From Vespula vulgaris (taxonomy: Eukaryota > Arthropoda > Insecta > Hymenoptera > Vespidae), in assembly GCF_905475345.1 (NCBI RefSeq), contig NC_066595.1, positions 4,489,501 to 4,553,500 of the forward strand: a stretch of 64,000 bases of DNA, read 5' to 3'. Below the pieces are notes generated by a model that had not been told where the DNA came from, ran no database searches, and worked only from the letters and a program-made list of their open reading frames with translations. Shown here one piece after another: positions 9,405 through 22,823 of this stretch; the stretch's first letter is position 1; every line of letters starts with the position of its first letter. Position numbers and translations under genes: made by a program.

Positions 9405-12400
9405 GTAAAATGTTCAAAGTCAGCAGCACTGTTTTCTTATACTTTTAGCATCTTAAATCTCAATTTTTTGTGAATTCTAAGCCACGTAAGTTATTTCACT
9501 TTGTTGATTGATCATTGGACGTTTACGAACATTTTCAAATGAATTTTTTCAATAAATTCATGCAATATACTTTTGTAATCATATTTTGATCAAAGGCATA
9601 ACGTTTACTTGTTAAGAGACAATTATAGGATTGTCTCTTATTTACAAGTTTATCTATATTTAATTTATGAGTTTTTCTTTTTTTATTGCTTGACTAATCA
9701 ACTTCATATAACTTATTTATCCATGCACAGCTTCGATGATTCTCCTCATACACAATCTGCATTAATTTACGTCGATTTAAAAAAAAAAAAAAAAAAAAAA
9801 AAACAGAAAAAAAAGAAAAAAGGAATCTTCATAAACAGAACTTTCATACAAATCTATGATTATATGTGGCCTTTTTAGTACAGCAGGTTTTTATAGAAAG
9901 TTAACTGCGATATAAACAGGAAAAACTATTTCAACATGGGAGGTAATGGAGAAAATACGTACACTCATACTACCAGACGAGTTTGCATCTTTGAAAGTAG
10001 CCAAAAGCACTTTGGAGTTTATCAGGCTGGAAGGAGATCTTCGAGACAGATGCAGACTCCAGCGCGTATTAGCCAGATTGGATTCTCAACGTTTGAATTT
10101 GGCTGGATTTCCCAATGTGCTCAAAATTCGAGCAGCAGAAGCAAAGGATGATTTTCCTACTAGACATAGTTGGGATTCATACTTTAGAGATGCGAAGCAT
10201 ATGAACGAATTAAAACCTGGAGAAAGGCCAGATACAATACATATTTCAGGACTACCGGTCAAATGGTTTACGGAAGATGGAGGAAATATACCTAATGAAT
10301 CGCTTATCAGCAAGATTTTCAAGAAATGGGGTTCTCTTAGGCGAGTTGATGTACCTGCTTCCGATCGATACAGGCCAAGAATGCGTCTTGGTACAAATAT
10401 GCATAAATTTAGCTATGAAGATGGAATTTTCTTTGATGCTTATATCCAGTATATTGAGTATATGGATTTTGTTAGAGCGATGGATGCTTTGCGTGGTATG
10501 AAACTTCTTAAAAAAGAAGGACAAAATGCTCTTACCGCTGTGATAAAGGTTTGAGATATATTCTATTTGTCGTTGTATTAATATCCAAATTAGATATAGC
10601 CGTATAACAAATCTTCTTTGACCAATTGATTTAGGTTGATTTTGATAAGACAAAACATATGAGTGATAGTTCCGTTGCACACAGAGAATTTGAAAGAAAA
10701 CGTCTTATAGCACAAGATAATTTGGCTGTAGAAAAATTACGTAGGAAGGAAGAAGTAGAAGAGAAACGTAGAGAGGAGCAAAAGTTAGTTGAAATATATC
10801 CTTCCTTATATATAACTATCTTTAATACGTTTTATTTATACTCGAATGGTTACAGAAAAAAAGAAGAAGCCGATTTAGCAGCTAAAGCAAGTAGACGACA
10901 AAAACGAGAGGAAAAACGTAAACGAAAAGCATTAACGATATTCCGTAAACAAGAAGAGGATAAGGTCTCTATGAAAATAGCTAGAGAAGAACAAAAGTTA
11001 ATAAAGGCTCAAAGGCAGCTTGAAAGTATTCGTCTTTTAGACGAATTATTTGATAGGATAAAGGTGAAATTTCATAAATATGTGAATTATAGGTCTAGTA
11101 AGAAATCTAAACGTTCTTTTTATATAACTTTTTATACAACAGATAAAAGTAGAAAAAAACGAAATTAAATTAGATCAAGTATCGAATTCGGATGTTAAGA
11201 AGGATGATAAGAAGAACGAAAAAATCAATGAAGCTGGTACCAAATCTGAATCGGGAGATGAAAAGAAAAACAAAAAAATAAAAAAGTTGAAGAGGAAGAA
11301 AATAAAGAAAGAAAAAAAGAAGAAGGTATTTCCCTCTGTCGTTGTTACGGTTTAAAAAATAACATACGATATATAAAAAAGAAGCAAAGGGAATTTCAAT
11401 GTTCTGTGTAATCGTTTTAACAGAGAAAACACAAAAAGGACAAGGAATCTGGCTCTGGTAGCGAGACGGATGGTACAGACGTTGAGGGTACTAAGAAGAA
11501 AATAAAAAGCGTCTTAACGAAAGCCATCACGTATCCGCCAGCAAATACAGGTAACACGAGTATTGATCTAAATGAAATTATTACATTACTTTCTGTTATT
11601 TGTACTTTATCTTCCATTTCTTTCTTTTTTTTTTTATATTAGGTCCTGTGCCCACTGCTCCAACGCTTCCGTATCCACCGATTTATCCAAGATTCCCACA
11701 GCATTGGTATTACGAAGCAACATTACCAATGATGTATCCTCCATTAACAAGAGGCAACGGTAGAGGAAGTTCACGTTTCTTACGTGGCAGAAATAGAGGA
11801 TTTATACCTTGGCGTGGTGGTGGAAATGCACATACCTTACGTACATTTAATCCTCACTTGTATAACGAGCAATATTACAAGTACTTTGCTCATCTGGCTG
11901 GTCAAGATTATCATGATTTCGAAAGCGATTACGAGAGAAGCTCTAGATCTCGTAGTCGTAAGAGATCGATCTCTAGATCGAAATCTAGATCGAAATCCAG
12001 ATCAACATCGAGATCGAGATCGCGAACGAAATCGCATACAAAGTCTAGATCAACGACGAGATCGAAGTCGAAATCGCGTACAAAGTCGAGAGGACGATCT
12101 CGAAGTCGGAAACGTAGCAGAAGTAACAGTAGATCTCATTCTAGGAAACGTAACAGAAGATCCAAATCAAAATCTAAATCACCATCGAGAACGAGATCCC
12201 GTTCGCGTCGATCAAGATCAAGGAAAAAATTTCGATCGAGAAGTCGTTCTAGATCTCGTAGTAGTGCTTCTAGAAATCGATACAATAGGCGTAGACGTAA
12301 CATAAGATCACCCTCTAGAGTAAAGATTACTAGAGCGAAATCGCGAACAATATCGCCTAAAAGAAGATCACGAAGTAGTACGTGGTCCATGCCAAAGTCA

Positions 12401-12553
12401 TTGGACAGAAGAAGTTGTTCATGGTCAAAAACTATCGACAATACCAATTCCACCGGAGATATTCAAGAATCTAAAGAGAAGGAGAATAAGAATCTAGATA
12501 CAGTCAGTAAAGAAGAATCGCGATCTTCGCATACAGCAACGTCAGAAAAGTAG
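9233..12553 (+). CDS. AKAP17A: A-kinase anchoring protein 17A / XE7-type splicing factor, complete
   Basis: Seven coding exons (9233-9404, 9920-10548, 10635-10783, 10856-11063, 11143-11325, 11424-11550, 11643-12553) give 792 aa. AKAP17A is a nuclear-speckle RS-type protein that anchors PKA and influences alternative splicing. Collinear matches to the vertebrate protein include LYLKPLAKVNVSVNLPQLK, STWEVMEKIRTLI, DFPTRHSWDSYFRDAKHMNE, LPGERPDTIH-type KPGERPDTIHISGLPVKWF and FVRAMDALRGMKLL (RRM-like region, about 140-265). A Lys/Glu/Arg coiled coil follows. In its segment QRQLESIRLLDELFDRIK, the vertebrate counterpart lies in the PKA-anchoring part. Then come a Pro/Tyr-rich stretch, an RG-rich patch at about 526-550 and an RS domain at about 588-735. 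The last exon carries the whole RS domain. It is head to head with pins and tail to tail with SK. Confidence 0.96.
9920..10548 (+). CDS. AKAP17A: AKAP17A exon 2, conserved core
   Basis: Acceptor AAACAG; starts GKTISTWEVMEKIRT and runs through the conserved RRM-like core to ALTAVIK at donor GTTTGA, phase 0. Intron 1 contains a pure poly(A) run near 9780-9803. Confidence 0.96.
10635..10783 (+). CDS. AKAP17A: AKAP17A exon 3, start of the charged coiled coil
   Basis: Starts VDFDKTKHMSDSSVAHREFE, matching VSFDSTKHLSDASI of the vertebrate protein. It ends within EEQK, phase 2, donor GTTAGT. Confidence 0.93.
10856..11063 (+). CDS. AKAP17A: AKAP17A exon 4, coiled coil with PKA-anchoring-type helix
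   Basis: Encodes KKEEADLAAKASRRQKREEK and EEQKLIKAQRQLESIRLLDE. The latter is an amphipathic helix collinear with LAQRNLQSIRLIAELLSR of vertebrate AKAP17A. It ends in phase 0. Confidence 0.93.
11143..11325 (+). CDS. AKAP17A: AKAP17A exon 5, Lys-rich
   Basis: Acceptor ACAACAG; starts IKVEKNEIKLDQVSNSDVK and becomes almost pure Lys/Glu. It ends in KKK at donor GTATTT, phase 0. Assigned by frame and position; too low-complexity to align. Confidence 0.85.
11424..11550 (+). CDS. AKAP17A: AKAP17A exon 6
   Basis: Acceptor TTAACAG; encodes RKHKKDKESGSGSETDGTD and SVLTKAITYPPANT. It ends in phase 1 at donor GTAACA. Confidence 0.88.
11643..12553 (+). CDS. AKAP17A: AKAP17A exon 7, RG patch and RS domain, stop
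   Basis: Starts GPVPTAPTLPYPPIYP, then RGSSRFLRGRNRGFIPWRGG and a roughly 150-residue RS domain rich in SRSRS and KSRSK dipeptides. The tail is acidic and Ser-rich, ending TATSEK and TAG. The repetitive AGA/TCG codons leave other frames open by chance. Confidence 0.95.
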
Positions 12554-12631
12554 TTTAAAACATATTTCTTTTATTCATGTTTTTCTTTATACACACACAT
12601 ATATATGTGTGTGTATATATATACATATATA

Positions 12632-12657
12632 TGTGTGTGTGTGCGCGCGCGCGTGAG
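12632..12657. repeat. (TG)n(CG)n alternating purine-pyrimidine run
   Basis: A TG run passes directly into a GC run and back to GTG inside the likely AKAP17A 3' UTR, next to (TA)n. Alternating purine-pyrimidine with CG steps is the classic Z-DNA-prone sequence. Confidence 0.75.
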
Positions 12658-12895
12658 TGTATACATATATATTTCATCGCATTTTTCGTCGCGTATTTTC
12701 ACTTAAATAATTTTAACGGTGCGGAAAAGTATGTGTATTTATATATTATGTATCGACGTGTCATATGTATTTATATATTTCTAATTTGTACGACGTCGAG
12801 AGATTGACTTTCAAAAAAATTAATTTATTTTCATCGGCATAATACTTTCTTATGTTAAAGAAAATATTCGAAAATGTTCAATCGCGATGGAGCCA

Positions 12896-13099
12896 AATAA
12901 AATCGATGTCGTTGATGTGACTCCTGTTGCTGATGAATGTAATTTGTACATATTACATGCATATTCATTCAAGTAAATTACTTACTGAAAGAAACAAATT
13001 TTGTCGATAACACGGTTCTATTGTGCTGTTGTCGTTCGTTGTAATGTAGTCAAACACTCGTTGCCTTCCGTACGTATGATTCTCGATATGAGAAATAAA
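12896..13099 (+). terminator. AKAP17A: Candidate AKAP17A poly(A) signals
   Basis: AATAAA occurs at 12896-12901 and at 13094-13099, about 345 and 540 nt past the stop codon, in otherwise complex 3' UTR-like sequence. Either could end the transcript. Confidence 0.4.
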
Positions 13100-13362
13100 T
13101 GAAAGGGAATCGATGAGGATCCATTTATTTTCTGGACGAATCACCTTTCAACGGAGATAAATAACAAGGCAATATAATAATAATAATAATGATAATGATC
13201 GAAGGAATAAAGAAAGAAATATCTTACGTCTTCTTCCGACTTGCAAATTTATTTGTTCTTGGCATGAAAATGCGTTGGTTGGTTCATAGACACTTTTTAA
13301 TCGTGTACTCGCACACATTCTTTTGCTTATGTATTTATATGTATATATATATGTATATATAC

Positions 13363-13405
<43 letters not shown>

Positions 13406-13799
13406 TAAGACTCAATATTAATTAATTATTAATTCGAGACATGTACCATGTATGATCATCGAACTATTATATCTTCGCTATTATTCTATTTATAGATCAT
13501 CAAGATCGCTTAGTGCCATTACTTAAACGATTCACAGTCTCCCAACGTTTTCTTCAACATTTGTTTTTCTTTAAAAATATCTGCTACATTTCTCTCATAA
13601 CTATTTTTAATATGTTATATATACACGCTTTTCGCATAATCATCATCTCGTATGTTTCAATTTTAACTATCATATTCAATGCTTCATAATGATTTCAATC
13701 TAATGGAAGATTTTTACCATTCTGAACATTTTCAGTTAAAAATTTAACGTTATTGGCATTACTCTTTTATATTATATTATATTATATTATTTTATATTA

Positions 13800-13833
<34 letters not shown>

Positions 13834-16800
13834 TATTAATTATTATTATTATTTTCTCCTCTACTATCACTACGGTATGTTCGGAATTGGTTAAATATTG
13901 ACTACTTTCAAGATTCGTTGCGTGGGAATTGTTTGTTTAGATTAAACTGATAGCGCTTCTCGTGTATTCTCCTTTATATTACGGTGTAATATTAATCATT
14001 TATTATTTATGTGTATGTGTATATATATATATATATATATATGCATACATATAGCTGATGTCCTTTTCTTTATCTAAAAAAAAAGAAAAAAAAACAATTT
14101 AGTAAAAATACAAGTAGAAAAAAAAATTACAAGATTCTTCACAAATTCATTAATCAGATTGACACAAAATTGTTTTCAAAAAAGCACGACTTCGACGACT
14201 GAATCTTTGATTGATCTGAAACTCATTTTTGTAAACTTTCTTATATACACACATGCGTGTATATACATATACATATATATATATACCTTTTTTCTAAACA
14301 AATCGTCCTAATAAATAATACCATCTATACGAGACAAGCGCTATCGTTCATGAATATAATTTGTCTTTTTTTCTTTTTCTTTGGAGAAAGAGAGAGAGAG
14401 AGAAAGAGAGATAAAGAGAGAAACTAGGATCTGTATAATATAGAATAATACTCGAACTTATAAGAATTAATTTCATTCGCCAAACGTCGATCTGGACGCA
14501 ATTGGAAAACTACAATAATCATTTATGGAACAACGTACAATACGTCTTAACGTACACGACAGCATCGTTCTCCACGGTAGCACGACAGCATCGCAAGACT
14601 TAAGACACCCTGTAAGTCGTTTTTCTGTTTTTTTTTTTTTTTTATTTTTTTTTTAAACTTTCCTTAACGATAGAAGGATTCTCTTCAACACGAGGAATTG
14701 GAAAAAGGTTTTTAATGCCCGAAAATGACGAATGTCCGCTCGTTAAAATCACGGACAAAGATAATGACGAAATTTTCAAAAGTGAAAGAAGAAGCGTCTT
14801 TCTCGTGTCTCCTTTATTTATTTATTTTTTTTTTCTTTTTCGTTTTCTTTTCTTATCTTTCCTTTTTATTCTGTGTGTGTTTTTCTTTTCTTTTCTTTTT
14901 ATTCCTTTCTTTCTTCTTTTCTTTCTTCTTGTTTCTTCTTTTGGTTTCAGCGTTAATCAGAGCGATCTTGAAAGAATCGATCGAGACGAGTCTCTAAGGA
15001 AAAAGTGTTCAAGACGTTTTAAGAAAGGAGCTTAATCGGCGTAGAAAAGTACGTCGGATATTTATCTTTCCGAACGTTTATTATTGTTATTATTTTTTTT
15101 TAATTATTAATATTTATATTAATATTATTGTTATTAGTTTTAGTTTTTTTCGTTCTCCTTAATTTTTTTTTCCTTTCTTTTCTTTTCTTTTACTTTATTT
15201 AATTTAATTTAATTTAATTTTATTTTATTTAATTTAATTTAATTTTATTTTGGCTGCAAAAAGATTTGCGACAGCAGTAACAGATTATTATGTATATATA
15301 TCAAAGACAATATAACGTCGTTCAAATGTTGTCGCAGAGATTTGCACTACTTCCACGCGAAAGTGAAAATCATTGGGTCACAATGCTATAGAAATGGAGT
15401 ATCTAATTATATATATTTTTTTTTCTTTTTGACTACCATACATAAGTTACAGTCGAATCTTTTTCGCGTTTGAATTTCTTTTTTCCTTTCTCTTTTTTCT
15501 TTTTTCTCTTTGTTTTTTTTTTTTAACTTTTTCTTTCTTTGCGATATAAGTGTGTGAGATAACAAAACCCTTGAGTATCCTTCGCTACTCTAAACTATAA
15601 GTTTAAGAGTTTACGCCTATCATATTTCGTGTTTGTGAATTTTCATTCTTTATTTTTTCAGCTGTTTTTCTTTTCTTTCCGTTTTCTTTTTTCCTCCTTT
15701 CACGTTTTTGTTTATGATTTTTCTTCATATTTTACATTAATAAAAATAAAAAAAAATAATAATAATAGTAATAATAATAATAATAATAGTAATTTTTATT
15801 ACTATTATTACTATTATTAATCCTTTTACTATCAATTTTCATTAACAATAAATTTTCATTTCCGATCGTTACCATTACACGAATACATTGCATTTGTTTG
15901 TCAAATATTTCTCTTTTTCTCTTTTTTTTATTTCCCTTTTTTCTTTTTCTTTTTCTTTTTCTCGTTCTCTTTTTTATTTTACAAACATCTTTCCACACAT
16001 ACAAATAAAGCTCTTTTCGCACATACGCATATTTATAAACGACCACACGAAATTATTTAAATTACGTTTCCTCTTCTATTCCCGATCTACATGTATATCT
16101 GTGTGTAATCTGTTTTTCTTTTTTCGTTCTCCATATTTTTATATGTATATGTATGCATATGGTAGGAGTATATTGTATGACTCTCTATAAAAGAAGAATT
16201 TTCAAAGGGAAATGTGCTTTCTCAATGGTTCAGAATCGACAGGCAGTATCTTGTACTTACGTTCTTACGAAAATTTCTTTTTTTATTTTTTTATTTCCCT
16301 CTCCTTTCTTTTCTTTTCTTTTTATTATCTTTTTTCTTGTTTATGCTTTTTTTTTTTTTAGTCCCTTCTCGACGAAATCCTTAAGACGAATTTTTTTCTT
16401 TCTTTGTTTCTTACTCCTTTTTTTTTTAATTTTTTTAATTTTTAATTTTTTTTTATTTTTAAAATTTTTTACTCCTTCGCTCGAGCTCTCGCTGATAATC
16501 ACACGATCTATTCTCATATAATTAATAGTAATAATAATAATAATTACAATTAACATTGATATAACGATAATGCGTGATAATAGTAAAGCATTGTCAAGAA
16601 TTCTCTCTTGAAATGTTTTTTGTTTAACATTTAATATTAGCCAAGTGCATTTTTATTAAACTAAAGATTAATTCGTCTAATTTTTCTTGTCGTGATGATT
16701 ATTGATAATACACATGATCGAACGAAAGAGGAGAAAGGATACGCATGAAAAGAGGAGAGAGGAACGATATGTTTACGGCCATTCGAAATGTTCTTCTTCT

Positions 16801-17486
16801 TCTTTTCCTTTTTTTTCTCTTTTCCTTTTTTTTTTGTTCTGAACAGCAGCCTATACAAAAAACTTACGCACGCTTGCTTTACCTAATCAATTTTAATTAA
16901 ATTTATTTATTTAATGTTGCTATTTGGTCGTAAAAGAGAATGCAGTATTTATTAGGATCGGACGAAATACCATCTTTTGTTCATTTATATTTCAATTATA
17001 CCATACTTTTCTCTTTAATTAGAAAATAAATTTATATATTAAATTTTAAATCATCAAAAATTCGTTTAATGAAAATTCCTAAAAGTATAATTCATTTTCA
17101 TCCGATATTACTTAATAATACAAGCTTTTTATTTCATTAAAATTAAACTTTCATTAAACTTAAAAATTTAATATGTTTATTATAAGATAAAAATCTTTTT
17201 ATAATTAATTCGTTCGATAATATCGAATAATACTTATGAGTACTTCATCCGACACCCTCTTCGATGCCAAGGAAAGACAAAAAGAAATATTTTAAGAGAA
17301 GTTTTTTTTTATATTCTGATTTTTTTCAACACACATAAACCGACCCATCCTCGTATTCGTTAAATAAACAACTAGTTCGTCGCTTTGTCGCGAAGAATTA
17401 AAAAAATATCCTAGACGAGTTTCGCAATAATAAAAGATTTTTATCATTCGGTGTTTCGTAGTATCAAAACCGTTTTATTGTGTTAC

Positions 17487-17525
<39 letters not shown>

Positions 17526-20500
17526 TATCATTATTATTATTATTATTATTATTATATTATTTTTATTTTTAGTTTTCTCTGTATTAATAATTTTCGAGAG
17601 ATCAAAACACCAGGTAAATAAATAAAATACTAGATAAATAATAACAATAATAATGGTAATAATAATATTAATATTAATAATAATAATAATAAAAATGTAT
17701 CATATACGTTGAGATTTTTCAACCCTAATTCGTGCCTCGTTCTAGATCCATTCGTAAGAAAGTAATATATCGAGTACTAGCTTTATTAGTACAGATCTTT
17801 TAATATAAATACTTTTTGTTGTTCCTTTCTTCCTTGTTTTCTTTTCTTTTATAATATTATAATCGTCGGATAAGATAAAATTTGCATAGCTATCGTATAT
17901 TTATATTTTATTTATATAATTATTGTATAGATGAATATGTGTTATAGGTATGCTTAGTCTTCCGATGTTCGTTGCCCTCGGAAGGAACATTTTCTTTTTT
18001 ATTTAATTCTGTCTATTTCATATTTTTTTTCTTGTTTTTTTTCTTCTTTTTAAGAGCTCATTCAGAACAACGTGTACTTTTATTCGAAATGTCCATTTCG
18101 CGTTCGACTAGAAGAAACGAAAATATATTTCTTCATGGATTGACGATGGATCTGAAAATTGGCTAGCGAATTAATCAATTAATTAATTAAATTAATTAAT
18201 TAATTAATTCTCTAATAGGAGAGTGCATATTAGCGAGTGACCATTCCCTTGTATCAATTGTCTCTTTTATCGTTTTCGTTTTCTATCGTTCGAACGAAGA
18301 TGAAGTGAAAAGTATCAACCAAAAGTTATGTGTGTGTATTCTTTTTACGTCCTATGTGTATGTAGGTGCACGTATAAAAGTATTACAAAATTATAAATCT
18401 ATTCGTGCGCGTTGTTATGTACGGTCAGTCAGAGAAATTTTGCATCGGACAATTTTTGAAAATGAATGTCATCTCTATTCTTCTTTTTTCTTTTCTTTTT
18501 TCTTTTTGTCTAAAGCAAACAAAGAAACTCTTAAAAATATACAGTATAAATTTTGATTTTCTATTCTGTAGCATCAATAACGAATAGGAAGTAAGCGTTT
18601 CTCAAAGTTCTTTTTATCGGGTATGTATTTTTATATTTAAAAAAGAAAAAATAATAAATAGATGAATATATTTGTCTCATGTTCTATCGTTGCTACAACA
18701 AACAAAAGATCATTTTCTTTTTCTCTTCTATTTTCTAATTCTTCACATACTTCATACACAGTACCAATAATTTGTTTATATTTACTCAAACATTCAAAGC
18801 ACTTTGTTCGGCCTAAGCAAATAAAAAAAAAAAATAAATAAAAAATAAAAGAAAAACAGAAACTAATAAAACTAATTCAATATCAAAAGATATTTTCGAC
18901 AAATTTATATTACTCCACTCTATATATCATTTATAAATTTACAAACATATTCAGTAAAAATAAAAGATCTATGAAATTCGTAAATCGCATGGAACCAACG
19001 AGATAAGCCACGCCTCGTTGTAGAGCCGACGAGAATCGACATGAAATGTCGCGTCGTGTTTTTAAATGACCATGATGATCTTCACCGACTATAGATAAAG
19101 TTCATGCAAATAAGTACACATAAGTAGTACTTAGTTGCGTTTGCGTTTTGGCATGATGTGTGTTTGTGTCGTTTCGAATAGATAGGTATAATATATATGT
19201 ATGTATGTATACACACATATATATGTAAACACATATATGTATACATACATATATATATGTATGTATATATTAGAAGTATATAGAGAGTCGCTTAAAAAAA
19301 GGAGTCTCCTTATTAACTCGTGGTCGACTAGATCATCACACTATTAGAGATAATTAGATTATATATATGTATATACGTTAGTTAGTTAATCTCTTGGTCA
19401 TTTTACGTAATAGTAAGATGGCGACAGAGCCGACTAAGTAATAAATATATTATTTCTGGTAAAGATCTTTCACAGAGGAAACGTCGGATATTATTTGCTT
19501 TCTTGATCTTGATTTTTTTCTCTTTCCTTTTACTTCTTCTTTTTTTCTTTCTTTCATTTCTTTTTTTAGTTTTAATTTTCCTCTCTTTCTCTTGTTCCGC
19601 TTTAAGACCGTTTAAATTCTTCTAATTCGCTATATTTTTAGTAAATAGTTCTTAAGTTAATCGTAGTATTAATGAATAATTATATAATAATGATGATAAT
19701 AACAATAACAATAGTAACAATAATAATAAATTATCAAGTACGCAATAATATAACCATAATAATGCGCTCGTGTAGAAATTTACGCTCGAGACAACTTTCT
19801 CGCCCTCGTTTGCAAAAAGCTTTTTCTTTTCTCTTTTTCTTTTTTTTTTTTTGTTTCTCATTTTAATACGGGCGATAATATCTTCTTTATCATGTTTTAA
19901 CTCTAACGACAACGACATCGTCTTATACCAATTCTAAATTGTCGCTTCCCGAAATTTGATGATAAAAATCGATTCGATCGATTAATAACAGCAGAAGAAG
20001 AAATTATATATCTTCGAGTGGATATCGATGTAATGAGTGGAATAGTAAGGGGAAGAGGGGGTGGTAGAGTTAGAAAGGGAAGATAGAGGAAGAGTGGAAC
20101 GTGCGTTTTTAAGTCCTGTATAAAGTCATTTCTTATTTGGTTTTCTCGCTCTACTCTACGATAAAGGATTATGCTCTCTTTCATCTCTTCAATATTTTCC
20201 AAATCTTATTTATCTCGTCGTTCTCGTCGTTCTCGTCGTTGTTGGACGTTCATCTTGAAATTGTATCAATTTTTCTTTTTCCTATTCTTTTCGTTCCTCT
20301 CTATCAGTCCTCTTAATTTTTCGTTTACGTTCGTATCATCGTAACACCGTAACTGAGAAAACGCTTTATTTATGTAGGTATGGTATTTGAAATTCGTTTG
20401 AGAATCGAAGGCCGTAAGTGGAATAACGCGAGTGCGTCTCGCGCGTCGATGCGGAAATTTTATTTATTTATTTATTTATTTATTTAATTGTTTGTTTGTT

Positions 20501-21394
20501 TGTTCGTTTTTTCGTTTGTTTATTTTATTTTATTTTATTTTATTTTTATTTTATTTTGTTCCTTTCCAAATAATTTTCTCCCGCTTTTTCTTCTTGGACT
20601 TTTTAGTTTATCTCGCTTGATATTTCGCTCTCAACGCTCTCTCGTTCCGCGAAAATACATATACATATATTATGTATATCCTAAATAAATGATCTAAACT
20701 GGCTCTGGCAGATACTCCTGTAATGACTGCTACCGCGTCCAGATTCGCTTCTAAGTCTCTCTAAGTGGTCGTGGCTAAACTTTCAACCAGCTTACGGTAC
20801 GACGAATAATCGCTAGATTCCACAAATCCCGATCGATTTGTGTTCTACTCATCTTCATTTAAGATTCTAATCTCCTTTAATACTTTCATGATGCATTCGT
20901 CTAATTTCTTTTTATAATATCATTATGACAAAGTTTTTTTTTACCGTCGAAGATATATCTCTCCCTCTTAGATCCCTTTAGATATTACTTTTCGTATCTC
21001 GCCTAAATCTTTCTCGAAGACGAAGCGATTATGCGCCAGACCGTTCAACTTTCTGGTTATTATTTCTATTATCGTGTATTTATATATATTATAGAATATT
21101 ATATATAATCGGTGTCTATCGTCTAATGTTCCAATATTGGGATTGTTACTTTTTCTTCTTCTTCTTCTCCTCTTTCTTCTTTTTTGTTTTTTTTTATGTT
21201 TTTATTTATTTATTTATTTATTTATTGATTTATTTATTTAACTCGGCGTGGTCTTCCTGGCACTATAATGCACTTTTAAGAAATCTATATAAAAATATCG
21301 TGGAGTTGTCGTGTCCAGCGTGTTGAGTCGCGGAAAGAAAGAAAGAGAGAGAGACAGAGAGAGAAAGATGGATGAAAGATAGAATCAGACAGAC

Positions 21395-21431
<37 letters not shown>

Positions 21432-22797
21432 ATACAGAAAAATAAAAGATAAAAGCAGAGGACATTTAAAAACGAAATATCGAGATTCGGATAGACATAT
21501 AAAGAATTACATACATGAAAAAGAAGAGAAAACGGAAAGAAAAGATAACGAAAAAAAAAAAAAAAAAAAGAAACAGACATATAAAGACGGAGATAAAATG
21601 AGAAAGGAAGAGACAGAGGAGAGATAGAGTATGAGAACATCGTGACAAACGTGTGTCTTTTTTGGTCCCGTTTCGCGTTTCGAAACAGCCGCGAAACTGC
21701 GCTTTCGAAAATGAAAATGAATTCGTCGGACAAGACAAACCAGGTCCCAAACTTTCGTCTCGCGAAAACGAACAGACGATTAGCACGAGGGCGAGACAGC
21801 CCCGTTCCATTCAGTTTTTTCTTTTCTTTTCTTTTCTTTCCTTTCTTTTGCTTTTCTTTTCTTTTCTCTTCTTTTTCTTGTTTTTTTTTCTTTCCTTTCT
21901 TTTCTTATCTTTCTCTTTTCTTACTGTTATTTATTTCTATTTATTTATTTACTTTACCCCCTTATCCCGTTCCACCCCTTCCCATCCCATCATTTATCTT
22001 CGCGGTTGACGCGATCGTCTCGCTCTCGTGAAAGATTGCGCTTTCATTGTGGATCTCCAATTGCGCTCGCAGAAAGTCTTGGCTATACTGCACACGTTTC
22101 TCTCTTTTTAGGCGGTGAACGCTCGATGCAACGAACGTTAAAGTCGGTCCGCCGACGGGGCTCCGATTTATCTTCCGAATAAATCACCTGTTTCTTTTTT
22201 TTTCTTTTTTTCTCCTATTCCCCTTCTCTTTTCATTTCCTTTCCTTTCCTTTCCTTTCCTTTCCTTTTTCTATTTTTCCTTTTCTTTTTCTCTTTTCTTT
22301 TATTTTCTTTCGAAGAAAACACAACGAACGTACCTCGCCCTCCTACCTGCTTTCCCTCGACTTTTCTTTCACCTTTCTTTTCCTACACTTTTCCCATTTT
22401 CCCTGTGGCAAGAAGTTCGTTTCCCTACCCTATCCATCCCCCTCCCTACCTGCCCTTTCATTATTTTATTTCTCTATGTTGTTTCTCTTCGTTTATTTTC
22501 ATTTCTTTTCTTTTTTTTTTTCGTATTTACTTTTCTTATCTCTTTTTTTTTTGTTCTTTTGTATCTCCCACCTCTTGTTTCCTTCATCACCCCACCACCA
22601 CCCACCCTTCCCTCTTCCTATCTCCCTCACCCAACATACGCATTATATTGATACACGTTGAAACGTAAAACGTCCTTCTTAGCAAAGTAACTAACTCGCT
22701 GTTTTATAGCTTTCGGCCGATTCGTTTTTCTTATATTTTTTTTTTGTTTGTGTTTGTTTGTTTTTTTTTATTAATTAATTAATCAATTGGTTGATTG

Positions 22798-22823
22798 ATA
22801 TCTTAATTATTTAATTAAGATAT
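22798..22823. repeat. Perfect 12-bp inverted repeat with 2-bp loop
   Basis: ATATCTTAATTA, then TT, then TAATTAAGATAT. The arms are exactly complementary. It sits next to TTAA-rich repeats and has no T-run or other terminator context. Confidence 0.8.

Noticed and set aside
11784..12453. Overlapping open frames across the AKAP17A RS domain, one plus and one antisense
   Set aside because: The repeated AGA/TCG codons leave other frames open automatically; the products are DR- or DL-repeat artefacts.
21126..22031. Several long plus- and minus-strand ORFs rich in F, L and S
   Set aside because: They are translations of pyrimidine-only or GA tracts, with no domain, no stable start and overlapping open frames on both strands.
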